NCBI GenBank assembly: GCA_002343845.1
Contig: DDSQ01000122.1
Coordinates: forward strand, 50,141-61,761
Length of the DNA: 11,621 nucleotides
From: Planctomycetes bacterium UBA2386
GTDB lineage: Bacteria; Planctomycetota; UBA1135; UBA2386
Reading direction: 5' to 3'
The position numbers were made by a program, and so were the translations under genes. The notes under the pieces were generated by a model that saw only the letters and a list, made by a program, of their open reading frames with translations, had not been told where the DNA came from and did no database searches. Numbering within the stretch: the stretch's first letter is position 1; every line of letters begins with the position of its first letter. Shown here piece after piece: positions 8,319-11,621 of this stretch.

Positions 8319-9079
8319 GGGTCGTCCCGCAGCGAGCGGCCGGTGAGGGTCAGGAACACCCGCTCGAGGTCGGCGCCTGGCGTGCCGGCGCGCTCGGCGA
8401 GTTGGGCCGCGGTGCCGATGGCGACGACGGCGCCGTCGTTCATCACGGCGACGCGATCGCAGAGCCGCTGCACTTCCTCCATGTAGTGCGACGTGTAGAT
8501 CAACGTGCGCCCACCTTGGCGCAGCGCCTGCAGGCTCTCGAACAAGTGGTTGCGCGACTGCGGATCGACGCCGACGGTCGGTTCGTCGAGCAGCAGCAAT
8601 TCGGGTTCGTGCAGATCGCCGACCACGAGGTTGAGCCGGCGCTTCATGCCGCCCGAGTACGCGCGCACGCGGTCGTCGGCGCGGTCGGCCAGCCCGGCCA
8701 ACGCGAGCGCGCGGTCGACGGCGCCCGACACCTTGCCCGACGGCACTCCTTGCAGCCGCGCGAAGAACACGAGGTTCTCGCGGGCCGTGAGGTCGTCGTA
8801 CAACGCGAGATCCTGCGGCACGAGGCCAAGGCGCGCGCGCGCCGCCGCGTCGGTCGCGGGCCGGAACGGCGTGCCGGCGAACGTCATCACGCCGTCGTGG
8901 CCGGCCAGCAACCCGGACACGCACGAGAGCAGGGTCGTCTTGCCGGCACCGTTCGGGCCGAGCAGCCCGAGGATCTCGCCACGGCGGCACGTCAAGCTCG
9001 CCGCGCGCACCGCGACCCGTTCGCCGTAGCGATACCCGAGCGATTCGATCGTCAGCAGGTCGTCGCCGGCCACGACCAT
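8315..9079 (-). CDS. ABC transporter ATP-binding protein
   Basis: This 254-residue protein is a complete ABC ATPase. Motifs in order are Walker A GPNGAGKT at 41-48, the Q-loop glutamine Q89 in GLVPQD, the signature YSGGMKRR at 141-148, Walker B LLLLDEP with D165 and catalytic E166, the D-loop near D172, and the switch histidine H198 in YTSH. The signature and the PQDLALYDDLTARENL segment are typical of ATPases that pair with ABC-2 permeases (DrrA-like), which fits the next gene. The ATG at 9079 overlaps the dehydrogenase stop by one base (TGATG). A GGAG at 9083-9086 lies only three bases from it, close for a Shine-Dalgarno sequence but the best such candidate among the starts I examined. Longer in-frame readings would run back into the upstream gene. 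The permease overlaps its 3' end by four bases, so the three genes are probably made from one message with coupled translation. Confidence 0.95.
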   Translation of the reverse strand: MVVAGDDLLTIESLGYRYGERVAVRAASLTCRRGEILGLLGPNGAGKTTLLSCVSGLLAGHDGVMTFAGTPFRPATDAAARARLGLVPQDLALYDDLTARENLVFFARLQGVPSGKVSGAVDRALALAGLADRADDRVRAYSGGMKRRLNLVVGDLHEPELLLLDEPTVGVDPQSRNHLFESLQALRQGGRTLIYTSHYMEEVQRLCDRVAVMNDGAVVAIGTAAQLAERAGTPGADLERVFLTLTGRSLRDDP

Positions 9080-10104
9080 CAGCTCCGGTAGCGGGCTCGG
9101 ATCGACGGCACCAGGTACTCGTCGAATGCGCGGTCGATGCCGTAGTGGGCGGTCCAGTTCCAGTCGGCGCGTGCGCGGCCGTGGTCGACGTCCGCCGGCC
9201 ACGAGTCGACGATGCGCGCGCGCGCCGGATCGGGCCGGAACGTGATGTCGGCGCCCGGGAACGCTCGCTGCACCCGCTCGACGAACTCCTGGGCGCTGAG
9301 GCTGAACGCGCCGACGTTGTAGCAAGGCAGCGTCAGCTGCTCGCGCTTGGCGTCGAGCAGGCCCATCAACGCGCGCACGGCATCGGGCATCGCCATGAAC
9401 GGAATGCGGGCCTCCGGCGCCACGAAGCAGGCGTACGGCTTGCCTTGCGCGGCTGCGTGCAGCATCTCCGGGCCGTAGTCGCTGGTGCCGCCCGACGGCA
9501 CCGATTCGGCCGAGATCAGGCCGGGGAAGCGTACGCTGCGGAAGTCGATGCGCTGGGTGCGTTCGCTGCTGGCCGACAGCATGCGGTAGTGGCGCATGAA
9601 GTAGCGGCCGAGGTGTTCGGCGTAGAGTTTGTTGACGCCGTACATGGTGATCGGCTCGAGGCCCTGGTCCTCACGGATGCGGCCGAACTGGCGCTTCTGG
9701 GCCAGGGTCGGGATGCCGTAGGCGGCGATCGAGCTCGGGAACAGGAACTTGACCGGATGGTCGAGGCGCTGACTCAGCGACTGCGCCATGCGCAGCAGGT
9801 GCAGCGTGCCCTCGACGTTGATCTGGTGCGCGAGCTCGGGGTCGCGTTCGCCGCGCGTCGACAGCAGCGCCGCCAGGTGGAACACTGCCTCGATCTCGTG
9901 GTGCGCGGCGAGCTGGTCCAGCAGGTAGCGGTCGAGGATGTTGCCGGCGTAGGTCTCGTCACACAGCGGCCGCCACCGTTCGGGCAGGGGTGACAGGTCG
10001 AGGGTGACGATGCGGTAGCGGCCATCCTGATGGAGACGCTCGATCAGCGATCGACCGATCTCCCCGTTGGCGCCGGTGACGAGTGCGACGGGCCGTTTCG
10101 ACAT
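9079..10104 (-). CDS. tdh: L-threonine 3-dehydrogenase, SDR (NAD-dependent epimerase-like) type
   Basis: This 341-residue extended SDR enzyme is predicted to oxidise L-threonine with NAD+ to 2-amino-3-ketobutyrate, which a ligase normally splits to glycine and acetyl-CoA. It shows the Rossmann loop GANGEIG at 11-17, FHLAALLS near 75-82, the serine pair S124/S125 and the catalytic Y155 and K159 (YGVNK). The C-terminal half identifies the subfamily: RFPGLIS, PSGGTSDYGPEMLHAAAQGK, YNVGAFSLSAQEF and DSWPADVD correspond to the human-type TDH blocks (PGIISADS, GGGTTDYA, YNISAMS, DSWP). A general sugar-nucleotide epimerase is less likely for that reason. The partner ligase gene (kbl) is not in the window. 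It is the first gene of the unit with the ABC transporter and lies 61 bases after clpB on the same strand. No clear Shine-Dalgarno sequence precedes the ATG, which sits directly before the Rossmann strand. Confidence 0.85.
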   Translation of the reverse strand: MSKRPVALVTGANGEIGRSLIERLHQDGRYRIVTLDLSPLPERWRPLCDETYAGNILDRYLLDQLAAHHEIEAVFHLAALLSTRGERDPELAHQINVEGTLHLLRMAQSLSQRLDHPVKFLFPSSIAAYGIPTLAQKRQFGRIREDQGLEPITMYGVNKLYAEHLGRYFMRHYRMLSASSERTQRIDFRSVRFPGLISAESVPSGGTSDYGPEMLHAAAQGKPYACFVAPEARIPFMAMPDAVRALMGLLDAKREQLTLPCYNVGAFSLSAQEFVERVQRAFPGADITFRPDPARARIVDSWPADVDHGRARADWNWTAHYGIDRAFDEYLVPSIRARYRS

Positions 10105-10154
10105 GCGGGGGGCGAACGCTACCGCCCGGCAGCGCCGCCACCAAATGCCCGGCG

Positions 10155-10176
10155 CCGCCGGCCGTTCAGCCGGCGG
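10155..10176 (-). terminator. Hairpin with the clpB stop codon in its loop
   Basis: A perfect eight-base-pair stem has arms CCGCCGGC (10155-10162) and GCCGGCGG (10169-10176) around a six-base loop. On the minus strand the loop begins with the clpB TGA. No U-tract follows, so intrinsic termination is doubtful; partial read-through into tdh, 61 bases on, is possible. It may instead stabilise the clpB message end. The stem is seen; its role is inferred. Confidence 0.45.
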
Positions 10177-11621
10177 TCGGTTGCGGCGCGGCCACGGTCA
10201 GACGCAGCTCCCCGTTCGCGACGTCGACGTGCAGCGTGCTGCCGTCGGCGACGTCGCCGGCGACGAGGCGGCGGCCGATGCGCGTCTCCAGCTCGCGCTG
10301 CAGCAGGCGCTTCAGCGGCCGCGCCCCGTAGACCGGGTCGTAGCCTTGGTTGCCTAGGAACGTCTTCGCCGCGTCGGTGACTTCGAGCGTGATGCGCCGG
10401 TCGGTGAGCCGCGCCCGCAGCCCCGTGAGCAGCAGGTCGACGATGCGGCGGATCTCGCCGGTCTGCAGCGGCTTGAACAGCACGACGTCGTCGATGCGGT
10501 TCAGCAGCTCGGGCCGGAAGTGGGATCGCAGTTCGGCCATGACCTGGTCACGCGCTGATTCGCGGATGACACCGTCGCGCGTGATGCCCTCCAGGAGGAT
10601 CGGCGCGCCGATGTTCGACGTCATCACGATGACGGTGTTCTTGAAGTCGACTGTGCGGCCCTGGCTGTCGGTCGCACGGCCGTCGTCGAGGATCTGCAGG
10701 AGCACGTGGAAGACGTCCGGGTGGGCCTTCTCGATCTCGTCGAACAGCACGACCGAGTACGGCTTGCGGCGCACGGCTTCGGTCAGCTGCCCCCCTTCGT
10801 CGTAGCCGACGTAGCCGGGCGGTGCGCCGATCAGGCGCGAGACCGCGTGCTTCTCCATGTACTCGGACATGTCGATGCGCACGAGGTTGTCCTCGCTGTC
10901 GAACAGCGACTGCGCAAGCGCCTTGGCCAGCTCCGTCTTGCCGACTCCGGTCGGGCCGAGGAACAGGAAGCTGCCGATCGGGCGCTTGGGGTCCTTGATG
11001 CCGGCTCGCGCGCGGATCACCGCGTCGGCGACGGCCTGCACCGCTTCGTCCTGTCCGATCACACGCTCGTGCAGGATGCGGTCGAGTTGCAGCAGCTTCT
11101 CGCGCTCGCCGGCGAGCAGACGCGTGACCGGGATGCCCGTCCAACGGGCGACGATCCGCGCGATCTCGTCGGCGGTGACCTCCTCGCGCAGCAGGCGCTC
11201 GCCGCCGGCGGCGAGACCGGCTTCGGCGGTCGCGAGTTCCTTCTCCGCTGCCGGGATCGCGCCGTACTTCAGCTCGGCCGCCTTGTTCATGTCGTAGCGA
11301 CGCTCGGCAGCCTCCTGGTCGCGGCGCAGGACCTCGATCTTCTCGCGCATCGTGCGCACGCCGGCGATCGCCTTCTTCTCGGCTTCGTACTGCGCACGCA
11401 TCGCGTCGGCCTTGGCGCGCATTTCCTGTGCCTCCTTGTTCAGCTCGGCGAGACGCGCCCGACTCGCGGCGTCCTTCTCCTTCGCGAGCGCGGTCTGCTC
11501 GATTTCGAGCTGCACGACGCGGCGACTGACGGTGTCGAGTTCGGCCGGCAGCGAGTCGATCTCGGTGCGGATCGTCGCGCACGCTTCGTCGACGAGATCG
11601 ATGGCCTTGTCCGGCAGGAAG
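10166..11621 (-). CDS. clpB: ATP-dependent disaggregase ClpB (N-terminal part outside window)
   Basis: The frame enters from the window edge and gives 484 residues before TGA. ClpB is normally about 860 residues, so the N-domain and most of the first AAA+ domain are missing. The visible part begins [13 protein letters not shown], the end of AAA-1. A charged coiled-coil middle domain follows (about residues 30-145 of the fragment), rich in Glu, Lys, Arg and Ala. AAA-2 then has Walker A GPTGVGKT (222-229), the pore loop GYVG (269-272), Walker B VVLFDE (290-295), the arginine finger in ELLNR (R375) and sensor 2 GARPLKR (432-438). The middle domain distinguishes ClpB from ClpA; ClpC has a shorter one. 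The protein forms hexamers that pull proteins out of aggregates together with DnaK. All AAA-2 residues needed for ATP hydrolysis are present. The promoter is outside, so heat-shock control cannot be judged. A shorter reading from the GTG at 11515 is internal and not a real start. Confidence 0.96.
   Translation of the reverse strand, partial: FLPDKAIDLVDEACATIRTEIDSLPAELDTVSRRVVQLEIEQTALAKEKDAASRARLAELNKEAQEMRAKADAMRAQYEAEKKAIAGVRTMREKIEVLRRDQEAAERRYDMNKAAELKYGAIPAAEKELATAEAGLAAGGERLLREEVTADEIARIVARWTGIPVTRLLAGEREKLLQLDRILHERVIGQDEAVQAVADAVIRARAGIKDPKRPIGSFLFLGPTGVGKTELAKALAQSLFDSEDNLVRIDMSEYMEKHAVSRLIGAPPGYVGYDEGGQLTEAVRRKPYSVVLFDEIEKAHPDVFHVLLQILDDGRATDSQGRTVDFKNTVIVMTSNIGAPILLEGITRDGVIRESARDQVMAELRSHFRPELLNRIDDVVLFKPLQTGEIRRIVDLLLTGLRARLTDRRITLEVTDAAKTFLGNQGYDPVYGARPLKRLLQRELETRIGRRLVAGDVADGSTLHVDVANGELRLTVAAPQPTAG

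Overview
The window is a GC-rich, gene-dense stretch of bacterial chromosome. The likeliest source is a member of the Planctomycetota. The evidence is a secreted protein with squalene-cyclase-like helical repeats of a type common in that phylum, a tRNA-dihydrouridine synthase whose N-terminus reads QAALSGYSDL where most Dus proteins have an APMAGVTD-like motif, several lipoproteins, and almost no Shine-Dalgarno sequences. This assignment is from remembered family resemblance, not from a search.

Layout. (1) Positions 1-4255, minus strand: a run of three genes, read in the order secreted repeat protein (4255-2435), dus (2438-1347) and a lipoprotein cut by the window edge (1306-1). The first two overlap by ATGA, with a GC hairpin directly in front of the dus start. 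(2) 4347-5879, plus strand: an AbgT-family membrane transporter, divergent from block 1. (3) 5891-6400, minus: a small aspartyl/asparaginyl beta-hydroxylase-like oxygenase, convergent with the transporter. (4) 6471-6917, plus: a small lipoprotein, divergent from the oxygenase. (5) 6981-10104, minus: a tightly coupled three-gene unit, SDR-type L-threonine 3-dehydrogenase, then ABC ATPase, then ABC-2 permease, whose stops and starts overlap by 1 and 4 bases. (6) 10166-11621, minus: the C-terminal part of the disaggregase ClpB, 61 bases upstream of block 5.

The genes are mostly housekeeping or common accessory families. They do not form one recognisable pathway, and I see no CRISPR array, transposase, integrase, phage gene, tRNA, rRNA or defence module. 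The best non-obvious signals are at gene ends. Stem-loops lie on or beside several stop codons (2439-2455, 5873-5897, 6932-6961, 6986-7001, 10155-10176), three of them sharing CGCCGG/CCGGCG arms and none followed by a U-tract. One of them also sits against the dus start codon, where it could enforce translational coupling. Other points of note are the coupling of threonine dehydrogenase to an ABC exporter and an 18-base perfect palindrome inside dus. I did not find convincing evidence of a wholly new system.
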